35,199 bases of DNA. Source: JASGDB01 sp049841315 (GTDB lineage: Bacteria > Bacteroidota > Bacteroidia > Flavobacteriales > Weeksellaceae). The stretch is from assembly GCA_049841315.1 (NCBI GenBank), contig JASGDB010000127.1:1-35199 (forward strand). The letters are read 5' to 3'. The notes under the pieces are model-generated. The model was not told the DNA's origin. It did not search any database and saw only the letters and a program-made list of their open reading frames with translations. How positions within the stretch are numbered: position 1 is the stretch's first letter; each line of letters begins with the position of its first letter. Positions 15,489 to 23,542 of this stretch are shown one piece after another. A program made the position numbers and the translations under genes.

Positions 15489-17681
15489 GTGACCAGATTT
15501 TCTCTCATATTATTTCTGATGTTTCCGATTCTTGCCGTTTGTCAGGTAGTTTCGGAAAGTTATGTAGAGAAAAAACTGAATGAAGCAGCACAATATTATC
15601 AGCAATCCGAATACGAAACTGCCATAAAAACACTCGATGCTTTATATTCCCAATCGCTGAAAGAGAATAACCGTTACGGAGCAGGAATGGCTTTGGCAAA
15701 AAAAATCTATTATCAAACCGAAAAAGGAGATTTTGTAAAAACTGAACCGGATTGGAACGCTCTGGAAAGTTTCAGTTCCAAAAACAAAACACAGGATATT
15801 ATTCTTAAAATGAATATTCTGAAAACAAAAGCCGAGTTTTATTCCCAAAAAGAAGAATATCAAAAAGCAGCCGCTTATCTTGACGAAGGAATCCGGCTTT
15901 CCGGAAATTCTCCGCAAACGGCTTATATTACAGCAGAACTTTTTTATCTGTACGGAAAAATAAAATTGAAAAATTCGCAGCACATCGAAGCCAATCGGTA
16001 TTTTCTGAAAGCAATCCGCATTTATGAAAACCTTGGTGATGACGAATCTGCTTCTCTGCTTTACGGCGACCTTGCCAACAATTCTTTTCTTATGGGCGAA
16101 AAAGTACGTGCCATAGAGTACGCAAAAAAAGGAATCGAAGCCCTGAAAAAATACAAGGATTACGAAAATCTTTACACGCAACTCAGCAATCTGGGAAGAA
16201 TATACCAAACCAGCGGCGACACGGAAAATGCCATCAAATATTTCACCGAATCGGCAGAATATGCTGAAAAATCGGTAAGAAAGGAAACGAAATTCAACAG
16301 TCAGGTAAATTTGGCTTTGGTGTATCATTCCCAAAAAGACCGGGAAAATGCCCTGAAATATATGAATATAGCGATAGAAGAAGGCAGGAAAATCAATCAG
16401 CCCAGACTTCATCGTTATATCCGATTGGGAGCGATGTTTGCCGGATATGCCGGAGATGAGGAACTGATGAATAAATATTACGACGAAAGCCACGAAATGG
16501 CGGTTCGCGAAAAAGATAAAGAAGCGTTGAGAGATTGGTACGGCTCACAAAATTTTTATTATGCCAACGTAAAAAAAGACGCTGCAAAAGCCTATCCTTT
16601 TCTGGAAAAATTTCACGCTTACAAGGATTCCATTATCAATGAAAAATCAAAAAAAGATTTTAATGAGCTGGAAGTGCAGTATCAAACCGAGAAAAAGCAA
16701 TCGGAAATCGACAGGCTTTCCATAGAAAAGAAAATTCAAACGCTTGAAATCGAAAGGAAAAATGCGCTTATCAAAGGAAATATCCTCGAAGCCAACGAAA
16801 AACAAAAGGAAATAGAATTGCTTACCAAAACCAAAGAAATCAACGACCTGAAAATTGCCGGACAAAACGAAGCCCTGAATCTGAACGCTGTTCAAATCAA
16901 ATATCTGCAACAGCAAAAGAAACTTTCCGAACAGGAAAACCTGCTGAAAGAAAACAAAATCCGCAACGAAAAACTTACCAGAAACCTCATCATTGCAACC
17001 TTTATCGTTGCATTGCTCGTTTTTGCTTTTCTGATTAACCGAATGATTCTGAAAAAGAAAATTGACCAGAAAAATATGCTTCTGAAAGAACGCAGCCGCA
17101 TTTCTTCCGAGCTTCACGACGAAGTGGGAAGCACGCTTACTGCCATCAATCTGCTTTCGCATTCCGCCATTAATAATGTAGCAAAAGAAAATTCCGCTCA
17201 CGAAAAAATTGAAAAAATACGCGACAATACGCAAAACGTGATGGAAAACATCAGCGATATTGTGTGGAGTATGAATCCTGAAAACGAAAGTTTCAGTCAG
17301 ATAAAAATAAAGATGATTGAATTTGCCGAAACCGTTTTGGAAAACAACAATATCAGTTACACTTTTGAAGCGGAAAATGATTTAAACGATATAAAATTGA
17401 ACGCGGAAAAAAGACGGGATTTTTATCTTATTTTTAAAGAAGTCGTCAATAATCTTTCAAAATATTCCGAAGCGGATGTTGCGGAAATCCAAATCCGGAA
17501 ATCCGGAAATTTCCTGAAAATGATGATAAAGGACAACGGAACCGGCTTTAACGAAACGCTTGTAAAACAAGGAAACGGACTACGGAATATGAAAAAACGG
17601 GCAGAAAGAAACGGAGGAAATCTCGATATCAAATCAGGAAAATCCGGAACTTCAATCAGTTTGAATTTTCCCTACGCATAA
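15489..17681 (+). CDS. TPR-containing sensor histidine kinase
   Basis: 730 residues from a GTG start. Residues 1-19 are a signal peptide (MTRFSLILFLMFPILAVCQ). Residues about 20-380 are periplasmic TPR repeats, for example YEKAL-like helices ENAIKYFTESAEYAEK and ENALKYMNIAIEEGRK. Residues 385-495 form a long charged coiled coil. One membrane span lies at about 498-518 (LIIATFIVALLVFAFLI). The kinase part has an H box SSELHDEVGSTLTAINLL with His543, a HisKA_3-like dimerisation segment, and a HATPase domain with N box EVVNNLSKYSEA, DNGTGF and GNGLRNMKKRAERNGG. It belongs to the NarL/LuxR-partner class of kinases and very likely phosphorylates the response regulator encoded 51 bases downstream. 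The stimulus is unknown. Confidence 0.93.
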   Translation: MTRFSLILFLMFPILAVCQVVSESYVEKKLNEAAQYYQQSEYETAIKTLDALYSQSLKENNRYGAGMALAKKIYYQTEKGDFVKTEPDWNALESFSSKNKTQDIILKMNILKTKAEFYSQKEEYQKAAAYLDEGIRLSGNSPQTAYITAELFYLYGKIKLKNSQHIEANRYFLKAIRIYENLGDDESASLLYGDLANNSFLMGEKVRAIEYAKKGIEALKKYKDYENLYTQLSNLGRIYQTSGDTENAIKYFTESAEYAEKSVRKETKFNSQVNLALVYHSQKDRENALKYMNIAIEEGRKINQPRLHRYIRLGAMFAGYAGDEELMNKYYDESHEMAVREKDKEALRDWYGSQNFYYANVKKDAAKAYPFLEKFHAYKDSIINEKSKKDFNELEVQYQTEKKQSEIDRLSIEKKIQTLEIERKNALIKGNILEANEKQKEIELLTKTKEINDLKIAGQNEALNLNAVQIKYLQQQKKLSEQENLLKENKIRNEKLTRNLIIATFIVALLVFAFLINRMILKKKIDQKNMLLKERSRISSELHDEVGSTLTAINLLSHSAINNVAKENSAHEKIEKIRDNTQNVMENISDIVWSMNPENESFSQIKIKMIEFAETVLENNNISYTFEAENDLNDIKLNAEKRRDFYLIFKEVVNNLSKYSEADVAEIQIRKSGNFLKMMIKDNGTGFNETLVKQGNGLRNMKKRAERNGGNLDIKSGKSGTSISLNFPYA

Positions 17682-17732
17682 ATATGTTATTGAAAAAAGA
17701 GGTTTAAAATAGTTCTTTTGCTAAAAAATATT

Positions 17733-18365
17733 ATGATGAATGTTGCTATTTTTGAAGACAATGCACTTCTAAGGGAACAATTGGCGGAACTCCTCAATTC
17801 GGCAGAAGGCATTTCGGTTTGCGGAAGTTGGGAAAACTGCGTTCAAATCCCGAAAATTATGGATTTTTACAAACCTGATATTGTTCTGATGGATATTGAT
17901 ATGCCCGTTTCCAACGGAATAGAAGGCTTACAATACATCGTAAAAAATCATCCCGAAATTCCCGTCATTATGCTCACGATTTTTGAGGACGACAAAAATG
18001 TTTTCGACAGCATCTGCATCGGTGCGAAAGGTTATCTGCTGAAAAAAACCAATCCTCAAAAAATTATTGAAGCGTTGCACGACACTTTGGAAGGCGGTTC
18101 ACCGATGAGTCCGGCTATTGCCAGAAAAGTAATGCAGTCTTTTTCGATGATGAAACAAATTCCGAAAGAAGATTACAACCTTACCAACAGGGAAAAGGAT
18201 ATTCTGCAATCTCTGGTCAACGGAAACAGTTATAAAATGATTGCCACCGAACTGGGAATTTCCATTAATACCGTTCGCCAATACATCCGCAGCGTTTATG
18301 AAAAATTGCAGGTGCATTCGATGAACGAAGCGGTTTCCAAGGCGATAAAACAGAATATTGTTTGA
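17733..18365 (+). CDS. LuxR/NarL-type response regulator
   Basis: 210 residues from the ATG at 17733 (the next ATG at 17736 is equally possible; an open TTG at 17718 is less likely). The receiver domain is at 1-120, with the acidic pair in FEDN at 8-9, a phosphoacceptor Asp54 in IVLMDIDMPVSNG, Thr82 in MLTIFED and Lys104 in GYLLKKTNP. The LuxR-type helix-turn-helix is at about 148-205 (LTNREKDILQSLVNGNSYKM, then IATELGISINTVRQYIRSVY). It is a DNA-binding transcription regulator expected to be phosphorylated by the TPR kinase just upstream. All catalytic residues are present. Confidence 0.94.
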   Translation: MMNVAIFEDNALLREQLAELLNSAEGISVCGSWENCVQIPKIMDFYKPDIVLMDIDMPVSNGIEGLQYIVKNHPEIPVIMLTIFEDDKNVFDSICIGAKGYLLKKTNPQKIIEALHDTLEGGSPMSPAIARKVMQSFSMMKQIPKEDYNLTNREKDILQSLVNGNSYKMIATELGISINTVRQYIRSVYEKLQVHSMNEAVSKAIKQNIV

Positions 18366-18437
18366 AAATTATGAAGATTTTATAAGTTTGAAAAGTTTAC
18401 ATCATAATTTCCAAATGCACAACAGGTTAATCAAATG

Positions 18438-18468
18438 AAAAACCGAACTTCCGCTCGGTTTTTTATTT
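18438..18468 (+). terminator. Rho-independent terminator of the two-component operon
   Basis: AACCGA and TCGGTT form a short GC-containing stem around ACTTCCGC, extended by AAAA/TTTT flanks, with a T run. It lies about 75 bases after the response regulator and 40 bases before the convergent dnaN stop. Confidence 0.75.
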
Positions 18469-18508
18469 GTATCTTTTTCCTTTTATCTTGGTATTTTGGC
18501 TCTTGAAA

Positions 18509-19636
18509 TTACATTCCAATCACCGGCATTGAAAGCATCAACAGGCTTTCCTCATCGTCAAGTCCGTCAACCGGCTCGATAATACCGGGTCTGTTTGGTT
18601 GCGACATTTTGAATGTGATGTCGTCCGATGTAAGGACAGACAGCATTTCGGAAAGGAATTTGGAACTGAATCCGATATTGATGTCTTCTCCTTTATAATC
18701 ACAAGGAATCTGCATATCCGCTTTGTTGGCGTATTCCGTATCTTCCGCATGAAGATGAAGAATATTCCCCGAAAGTTTGAATCTCACCTGATTGGTAGAT
18801 TTGTTCGACATAATGGAAGCCCTTCTGATTGCGCTCAGAAGAAGATTTCTGTTAATGGTCAGAAGATTCGGGTTTTCTTTCGGGATTACTGCGGAATAGT
18901 TCGGATATTTCCCGTCAATCAATCGGCAAATCCAGATATTGCTTCCGAATGTGAACTTCGCCATATTTTCATTGAACTCAATCGTTACATCATCCGAAGA
19001 ATTGGCAAGGATATTTTTGAAAATACCCAAAGCTCTTTTCGGCAGAATAAATTCCGTAGGTTCGGAAATGAGGTCTGTTCTTTTGTATACAACCAGCCTG
19101 TGAGAATCGGTTGCCACGAAATTGGTTTCATCTTCCTTAAACTGGAAAAGAACACCCGTCATCACCGGTCTCAGCGAATCGTTACTCGTTGCAAAAAGCG
19201 TATTGGTAAGTGCTTCGGAAAGAACTCCCGCAGGAACAACCACACTGCTCTGCGTGTCAAATTCCGGAAGTTCAGGATAGTCTTCGGCATTGTCCAAAGC
19301 TACCGCAAAGCTGTCTTTCTCATCAAGGATTTCGAGAATATTTCCTGTACCTTCGGCGTTTTCCTTAACATTCAGAGTAAGAGGCTGTTCACCGTAGGTT
19401 TTTACAAAATCCTGAAATATTTTAGCGGGAACTGCGAAAATACCTTCATCGGTAGATTTTATTTCCAATGAGGTAATCAGCGTGATTTCACCGTCTGAAG
19501 CTGTTATGGTTAGTTTGTCTTTTTCTAAATTGAACAGATAATTTTCCAAAATTGGTCTGGCCGGAGAACTGGTAATCGCACCGTTTACCGCCTGCAGTGC
19601 CTTCTGCAATTCACCACTTGAAACAATAAATTTCAT
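18509..19636 (-). CDS. dnaN: DNA polymerase III beta subunit (sliding clamp)
   Basis: 375 residues from the ATG at 19636 (MKFIVSSGELQKALQAVNGA), the normal length of DnaN. It forms the ring-shaped dimer that holds the replicative polymerase on DNA. The three clamp domains are visible in order, with typical motifs such as FVATDSHRLVVYKR (domain 2) and RLIDGKYPNYSAVIP (domain 2/3 border), and the C-terminal LLMLSMPVIGM. An in-frame ATG eight codons earlier (19660) overlaps the promoter element at 19658-19665 and is unlikely. dnaA is not adjacent, which is usual for this phylum, so the locus does not mark an origin. Confidence 0.98.
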   Translation of the reverse strand: MKFIVSSGELQKALQAVNGAITSSPARPILENYLFNLEKDKLTITASDGEITLITSLEIKSTDEGIFAVPAKIFQDFVKTYGEQPLTLNVKENAEGTGNILEILDEKDSFAVALDNAEDYPELPEFDTQSSVVVPAGVLSEALTNTLFATSNDSLRPVMTGVLFQFKEDETNFVATDSHRLVVYKRTDLISEPTEFILPKRALGIFKNILANSSDDVTIEFNENMAKFTFGSNIWICRLIDGKYPNYSAVIPKENPNLLTINRNLLLSAIRRASIMSNKSTNQVRFKLSGNILHLHAEDTEYANKADMQIPCDYKGEDINIGFSSKFLSEMLSVLTSDDITFKMSQPNRPGIIEPVDGLDDEESLLMLSMPVIGM

Positions 19637-19657
19637 ATTCGTTATTATATATTTTGA

Positions 19658-19665
19658 CAAAGATA
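19658..19665 (-). promoter_or_regulatory. -7 promoter element of dnaN
   Basis: TATCTTTG on the minus strand fits TAnnTTTG, 21 bases before the dnaN start codon. It supports the start at 19636. Confidence 0.6.
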
Positions 19666-19728
19666 TGAAAATGAATAATTAAAAACGATTAGAGTTTGTT
19701 TAATTTTTTTCACAGAATAAATTTTTCT

Positions 19729-19890
19729 TTATTTTTTAAGTTCATTTTTCAGATTAAGGCTGTAAGGATAGTATTTTTCGTGAAGTTTCAGTATTGCTTC
19801 AATATCGTAATCATTGAGCTGCTTGTAAAAACTCTTATTCAATCTGACAGTTTCCCATCTTTCGATTGTATTATTAATGAGGCTGCTCAT
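19729..19890 (-). CDS. 53-residue hypothetical protein upstream of dnaN
   Basis: A complete ATG-to-TAA frame of 53 codons, MSSLINNTIERWETVRLNKS onward, with KQLNDYDIEAILKLHEKYYP and C-terminus LKNELKK. It is rich in charged and aromatic residues, without signal peptide or membrane segment, and reads like a small helical cytoplasmic protein. It lies between the terminator at 19941-19966 and the dnaN promoter, on the same strand as dnaN. A near-perfect palindrome CTGAAG-AA-CTTCAG at 19902-19915 lies just before its start. The length and the clean codon use suggest a true gene, but no function or family is recognised. Confidence 0.6.
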   Translation of the reverse strand: MSSLINNTIERWETVRLNKSFYKQLNDYDIEAILKLHEKYYPYSLNLKNELKK

Positions 19891-19901
19891 TATTAAATCC
19901 C

Positions 19902-19915
19902 CTGAAGAACTTCAG
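19902..19915. promoter_or_regulatory. palindrome before the 53-codon ORF
   Basis: CTGAAG and CTTCAG with a two-base centre lie 12 bases upstream of the small ORF start. It could be an operator or a short leader hairpin. TATTTCTG just upstream on the minus strand is one mismatch from TAnnTTTG. Confidence 0.35.
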
Positions 19916-19936
19916 AAATAATCATTATTGAAACAA

Positions 19937-19970
19937 AAAACCTCCTGAAATATTTTTTTCAGGAGGTTTT
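19937..19970 (-). terminator. Rho-independent terminator after DUF3109 gene
   Basis: On the minus strand CCTCCTGAA and TTCAGGAGG form a 9-bp stem with an eight-base loop, followed by six T. A T-rich flank on the other strand makes it look bidirectional. It ends the DUF6427-DUF3109 transcript. Confidence 0.85.
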
Positions 19971-19991
19971 CTTTTGGATTGATTGATACTT

Positions 19992-20576
19992 TTATTTTCC
20001 GAAATCCTTTTTCCATTCATCCGCCGCTTCGGAAAGTGTCTGGTAAAATTCCTCTCCGTATTTTCTGATGAGCGGAGTTTTCAAAAATTTATAAACGGGA
20101 ACCTGAAGCTCTTTTCCCAATTCGCAGGCATCGCTGCAAATCGGCCATTCGTGATAGTTGAGTGCAGTAAAAGTTCTGTATTCATTCACACGAATCGGAT
20201 AAAGATGGCAGGAAATCGGTTTCTGCCAGTCGATTGCGCCGTCTTCATAAGCCTTTTCGATTCCGCATTTGGTGATGCCTCTTTCATCAAAAGTTACATA
20301 AACACATTCTCGGTTTTCCACCATCGGCGTTACATATTCGCCGTCGCTCGGGTCGATTTCCCACGTTCCCTGCTTTTCAATGGCTTTGATTCCTTCTTCG
20401 GTAAGATAAGGCTTGAATTTCGGATAAAGACGTTCCAGAATTTCGGCTTCCTCTTTTTCCAACGGAGCACCGATGTCGCCTTCCACACAGCATGCACCTT
20501 TGCATTTGCTTAAATTACATACAAATTCTTCTGAAAAAATGTCTTCCGAAATGAGTTTATCGCCTATCTGAACCAT
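19992..20576 (-). CDS. DUF3109 family cysteine-rich protein
   Basis: 194 residues, no signal peptide. The cysteine pattern CNLSKCKGACC near 20-30, ECVYVTF..GITKCGIEKAYEDG in the middle, ISCHLYPIRV and CSDACELG is typical of DUF3109 and recalls the Zn/Fe-S-binding clusters of the YkgJ-like families, so metal or cluster binding is likely. The biochemical role is unknown. It starts nine bases after the stop of the DUF6427 gene on the same strand, so the two form one transcription unit ended by the terminator at 19937-19970. Confidence 0.9.
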   Translation of the reverse strand: MVQIGDKLISEDIFSEEFVCNLSKCKGACCVEGDIGAPLEKEEAEILERLYPKFKPYLTEEGIKAIEKQGTWEIDPSDGEYVTPMVENRECVYVTFDERGITKCGIEKAYEDGAIDWQKPISCHLYPIRVNEYRTFTALNYHEWPICSDACELGKELQVPVYKFLKTPLIRKYGEEFYQTLSEAADEWKKDFGK

Positions 20577-20585
20577 GATGCAAAA

Positions 20586-21521
20586 TTACGGAATAAAATC
20601 AATGTAAATTCCAATTTTAAAGAGAATGAGTGAGAGAATAATAATCCATAAGAAAAGTTCCCGCATCCAGTATTTCGGGAGAAAACGAAGCATACGGCTC
20701 AAAATGACAGTTGCAGGAAATGCCATCAGCAGAAGGTATTCGTAGTTTTTCCCCATGTACAAAAACAGCGTTACGAGCTGAGAAAGCGAAAAAATAAGCA
20801 AAAATGTATATTTGAAACGGCTTGCAGGGCTTTTCTTGTTAAAGTTTGCAAAATGGTCGAAAACAGCGTAAACCAGCATGAGCATTACCGGAAGCAGGAA
20901 ATACATCGGATAAAAAGTTCTCATCAGCCTGAACTCAACTATCGGAATATAATCCGTATTCCAGTGATTCCAGTGGAGAAAATAGGCAATGCTGAAGTAG
21001 GAAAGAACAACAATCAACATCCCGAAAAACAATCGTACAATATTCTGTAAAATACGGTCGGAAGTACCGATGATATGCAGGATAACAAAAAATATCAGCG
21101 GAAAAGTGGTTGGCAGAAAGATGTAATTAACAGCAAGCAGTGAACCGGAAAGAAGATAATGGCTGTTCTTCATCGAATTATCCTGATGGCTGAGAATCAG
21201 CAGGAGAATGGAATTGGTAAGCAGTGAAACCGAAATACCGATGTCCAGATAACCCGGATACAGCGCGAAAACCATAAAAGTATACAGAAAAAGAGGAAGA
21301 TGGCTGTGGTGAGTAAGGTCTATCTGATGAAAAAGAAAATATCCCAAAGCAATCCCAGCAAAGGTAATAAAGGCAGAAATGGTATGCAGCGTATTAAAAT
21401 AAAATACAATATTTGAAGAGCCGGAATCGAAAAAATTAAAAAAAATTACGATAGCCAGAAGAAATACCAGATATACCGGGATTGAAAAAATATTGCTTTC
21501 TTTTGAAAGTAATTTGAACAT
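20586..21521 (-). CDS. DUF6427 family integral membrane protein
   Basis: 311 residues with about eight or nine hydrophobic spans, beginning MFKLLSKESNIFSIPVYLVF and ending in a hydrophobic helix (WIIILSLILFKIGIYIDFIP). The N-terminus and its place divergent from a DUF6341 gene are typical of the flavobacterial DUF6427 family. It has no catalytic motif that I recognise. Transcription probably starts at the minus-strand TAACTTTG of the symmetrical promoter at 21527-21546, giving a leader of only about ten bases. DUF3109 follows in the same unit. Confidence 0.88.
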   Translation of the reverse strand: MFKLLSKESNIFSIPVYLVFLLAIVIFFNFFDSGSSNIVFYFNTLHTISAFITFAGIALGYFLFHQIDLTHHSHLPLFLYTFMVFALYPGYLDIGISVSLLTNSILLLILSHQDNSMKNSHYLLSGSLLAVNYIFLPTTFPLIFFVILHIIGTSDRILQNIVRLFFGMLIVVLSYFSIAYFLHWNHWNTDYIPIVEFRLMRTFYPMYFLLPVMLMLVYAVFDHFANFNKKSPASRFKYTFLLIFSLSQLVTLFLYMGKNYEYLLLMAFPATVILSRMLRFLPKYWMRELFLWIIILSLILFKIGIYIDFIP

Positions 21522-21526
21522 TTTTT

Positions 21527-21546
21527 TTAACTTTGTGCAAAGTTAA
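21527..21546. promoter_or_regulatory. symmetrical divergent promoter
   Basis: TTAACTTTG and CAAAGTTAA form a palindrome with 9-bp arms and a two-base centre. Each arm contains a TAACTTTG -7 element: plus strand 21528-21535 toward the DUF6341 gene and minus strand 21538-21545 toward the DUF6427 gene. The two elements are only two bases apart, so two polymerases could not bind at once. Confidence 0.6.
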
Positions 21547-21563
21547 TTTAAAAAAGGAAAATA

Positions 21564-21797
21564 ATGACGTCTTTCTGGTTATTCTTAAGTAAAGTTTTTA
21601 CGTGGTCTTTCGGTTTTTTTGAAATATTCGGGAACGTGCTGAACTGGGTGCTTTTCATCACAGCATCGGTTCTTTTTGTGTATTGGTGCTGGGAGCTGGT
21701 GGTTCCTCTGGGGAACAACAAGGACAATGATTACCAATCTCCCTCCAATGAACCGCGCCCTTATTATGACCCGGAAATCTACAAAAAGAAAGGTTAA
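21564..21797 (+). CDS. DUF6341 family small membrane protein
   Basis: 77 residues. Two hydrophobic helices occur at about 4-20 and 25-47 (WLFLSKVFTWSFGFFEIF, WVLFITASVLFVYWCWELVV), followed by a polar tail with PSNEPRPYYDPEIYKKKG. This matches the flavobacterial DUF6341 family, found next to DUF6427. The function is unknown; the conserved pairing suggests that the two membrane proteins act together. It is transcribed from the plus arm of the symmetrical promoter and ended by the terminator at 21819-21852. Confidence 0.88.
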   Translation: MTSFWLFLSKVFTWSFGFFEIFGNVLNWVLFITASVLFVYWCWELVVPLGNNKDNDYQSPSNEPRPYYDPEIYKKKG

Positions 21798-21818
21798 TAA
21801 TTGATATTATACTTGAAA

Positions 21819-21852
21819 CAGAACCTTGATACCGTTAGGGTTCTGTTTTTTT
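21819..21852 (+). terminator. Rho-independent terminator
   Basis: CAGAACC and GGTTCTG form a 7-bp stem around a 12-13-base loop, followed by seven T. It follows the DUF6341 gene by 21 bases. Confidence 0.85.
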
Positions 21853-21926
21853 GTGAAGTTTAAAAAAGCAATAAGATAAAATACGGATATTCAAATTATT
21901 TTCAATAGAATTTTTATTGAACTGTT

Positions 21927-22421
21927 TTACTCTTTTTCAATCTTCTCATACGTCTGAAAACAGAAATCATACTCGTTTTTATCGTCTTTTTCATGACAGA
22001 TTTCATCGGTTTTCATCCATATTTCAGGATTGATTTCAGGGAAAAAAGTATCGGCTTCAAGGTTGGCATTTATACGCGTTATTTCCAATCTGTCCGCAAG
22101 GTCTATGGTTTGTTCGTAAATCGTTCCACCACCGATGATAAAGATATTTTCATCAATTTTTTTGGCAAATTTTACAGCTTCCTTAATGCTTCCGACAATC
22201 AAAATCCCTTCTTCAAACCAGTTTTTTTTACCGGAAATCACAATATTGGTGCGGTTCGGCAGAGGTTTCCCGATGCTTTCATAGGTTTTTCTTCCCATAA
22301 TCACAGGATATCCGGAAGTGAGTTCCTTAAAATGTTTCAAATCCTTCGGAAGATGCCAGAGCAAGCGGTTTCCCAACCCGATTTCATTCCTCATTCCCAT
22401 TGCTGCAACGATAGTGGTCAT
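21927..22421 (-). CDS. folA: dihydrofolate reductase
   Basis: 164 residues, full length. It reduces dihydrofolate to tetrahydrofolate with NADPH in the cytoplasm. Motifs: MTTIVAAMGMRNEIGLGNRL at the N-terminus, LLWHLPKDLKHFKELT with the catalytic acidic Asp27, VIMGRKTYESIGKPLPNR for NADPH binding, and IFIIGGGTIYEQ. thyA is not adjacent here. It is divergent from the LemA operon, with a TACTTTTG element at 22441-22448 as the probable promoter. Confidence 0.97.
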   Translation of the reverse strand: MTTIVAAMGMRNEIGLGNRLLWHLPKDLKHFKELTSGYPVIMGRKTYESIGKPLPNRTNIVISGKKNWFEEGILIVGSIKEAVKFAKKIDENIFIIGGGTIYEQTIDLADRLEITRINANLEADTFFPEINPEIWMKTDEICHEKDDKNEYDFCFQTYEKIEKE

Positions 22422-22440
22422 AATATTTCAACTATTTTTA

Positions 22441-22448
22441 CAAAAGTA
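22441..22448 (-). promoter_or_regulatory. -7 promoter element of folA
   Basis: TACTTTTG on the minus strand fits TAnnTTTG, 19 bases before the folA start codon. Confidence 0.5.
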
Positions 22449-22460
22449 GTACATAATTTG

Positions 22461-22468
22461 TATATTTG
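22461..22468 (+). promoter_or_regulatory. -7 promoter element of the LemA-TPM operon
   Basis: TATATTTG fits TAnnTTTG, 34 bases before the ATG of the LemA gene and back to back with the folA element. Confidence 0.55.
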
Positions 22469-22502
22469 GCTGAAGATTTTATAATAACTTAAAATATAAA
22501 TT

Positions 22503-23111
22503 ATGAAAAACAAAGGTTGTCTGAGCGCCGGAACTATCGGAATTGCTCTGCTTGTAATTGCTGCGTTACTTTTCTTCTGGGGTAAAAACGGATACAACAG
22601 TTTTGTGAAAGGAGAGCAAAATGTCAACTCAAAATGGTCGAATGTGGAAACCGTTTACCAGAAAAGAGCCAACTTAATCCCTAATCTGGAAAGAACGGTG
22701 AAATCTTATGCTCAGTTCGAGCAGGAAACGCTTACAAAAGTAATCGAAGCGCGTTCCAAAGCAACTTCCATTACCATTGACCCTACGAACATGACGGAAG
22801 CGGATATGGCAAAATTTCAGGCTGCACAGGGAGAACTTTCAGGAGCATTAAGCAGATTAATGGCTGTGGTGGAACAATATCCAAACCTGAAAGCAGACCA
22901 GCAATATATCAATTTCCAAAGAGAATATATTGAGATAGAAAACAGCATCCGCGCAGAAACTGTTACTTACAACGGGGCTGTGGAACAATACAACAACCTT
23001 GTAAAAACGTTCCCGAACAATATTCTGGCGAACTTTACGAATTTTAGGGAAAAACCTTATTTCAAATCGGAAGCAGGAGCTGAAAAAGCACCTGAAGTAT
23101 TCACCAATTAA
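22503..23111 (+). CDS. LemA family membrane protein
   Basis: 202 residues. It has one N-terminal membrane span (GTIGIALLVIAALLFFWG at about 10-27) followed by a long helical domain typical of LemA: YNSFVKGEQNVNSKWSNVET, QKRANLIPNLERTVKSYA, EQYPNLKADQQYINFQREYI and IRAETVTYNGAVEQYN. LemA proteins are inner-membrane proteins with the helical part outside or periplasmic; their biochemical role is not settled. The stop overlaps the start of the next gene (TAATG at 23109-23113), so it is translationally coupled to two TPM-domain genes, a conserved partnership in this phylum. Confidence 0.95.
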   Translation: MKNKGCLSAGTIGIALLVIAALLFFWGKNGYNSFVKGEQNVNSKWSNVETVYQKRANLIPNLERTVKSYAQFEQETLTKVIEARSKATSITIDPTNMTEADMAKFQAAQGELSGALSRLMAVVEQYPNLKADQQYINFQREYIEIENSIRAETVTYNGAVEQYNNLVKTFPNNILANFTNFREKPYFKSEAGAEKAPEVFTN

Positions 23112-23542
23112 TGAATAAGTTTCTCACAGATACAGAAATGGCTTCCCTCGTGGAAGCCATTCAAACAGCGGAAGACTGCTCTACAGGGGAAATCCGGATT
23201 CACATTGATTCCAATACGGAAACTGACAATGCCAAAATGGCGTTTGAAGTATTCCAAACCCTCTGCAAAGGCAAAACCGCTGAAAGAAATGCTGTGCTTT
23301 TTCATATCAATTTTGAACAGAAATATCTTACCATCATTGGTGATGAGGGAATTCATGAAAAAGTACATCAGGATTTCTGGAATCAGTTACACGACCATAT
23401 CACTTCAGAATTTGCAAAAGGTAATTATTACACCGCTCTGAAAAATGCCGTTCTCGAAACGGGTAAGGAACTCAAAAAATTCTTCCCTGTCATCAACGGT
23501 AATAATCCAAACGAACTTCCGAATGAGATTACATTCTCTTAA
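23111..23542 (+). CDS. TPM domain protein, cytoplasmic type
   Basis: 143 residues with a single TPM (TLP18.3/Psb32/MOLO-1, formerly DUF477) domain and no signal peptide or membrane span. Visible blocks are MASLVEAIQTAEDCSTGEIR, then HIDSNTE, then RNAVLFHINFEQKYLTIIGD, then GIHEKVHQDFWNQ. TPM domains are linked to membrane-protein quality control and have acid phosphatase activity in some plant members; the role here is open. The start overlaps the LemA stop by one base, and the stop lies 20 bases inside the next gene. Confidence 0.92.
   Translation: MNKFLTDTEMASLVEAIQTAEDCSTGEIRIHIDSNTETDNAKMAFEVFQTLCKGKTAERNAVLFHINFEQKYLTIIGDEGIHEKVHQDFWNQLHDHITSEFAKGNYYTALKNAVLETGKELKKFFPVINGNNPNELPNEITFS

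Noticed and set aside
17718..17732. TTG start of the response regulator
   Set aside because: The five extra residues (MLKNI) are not typical; ATG codons at 17733 and 17736 directly precede the conserved NVAIFEDN.
18509..19636. dnaN as a sign of the replication origin
   Set aside because: No dnaA, DnaA-box cluster, gyrB or recF nearby; in this phylum dnaN is often away from the origin.
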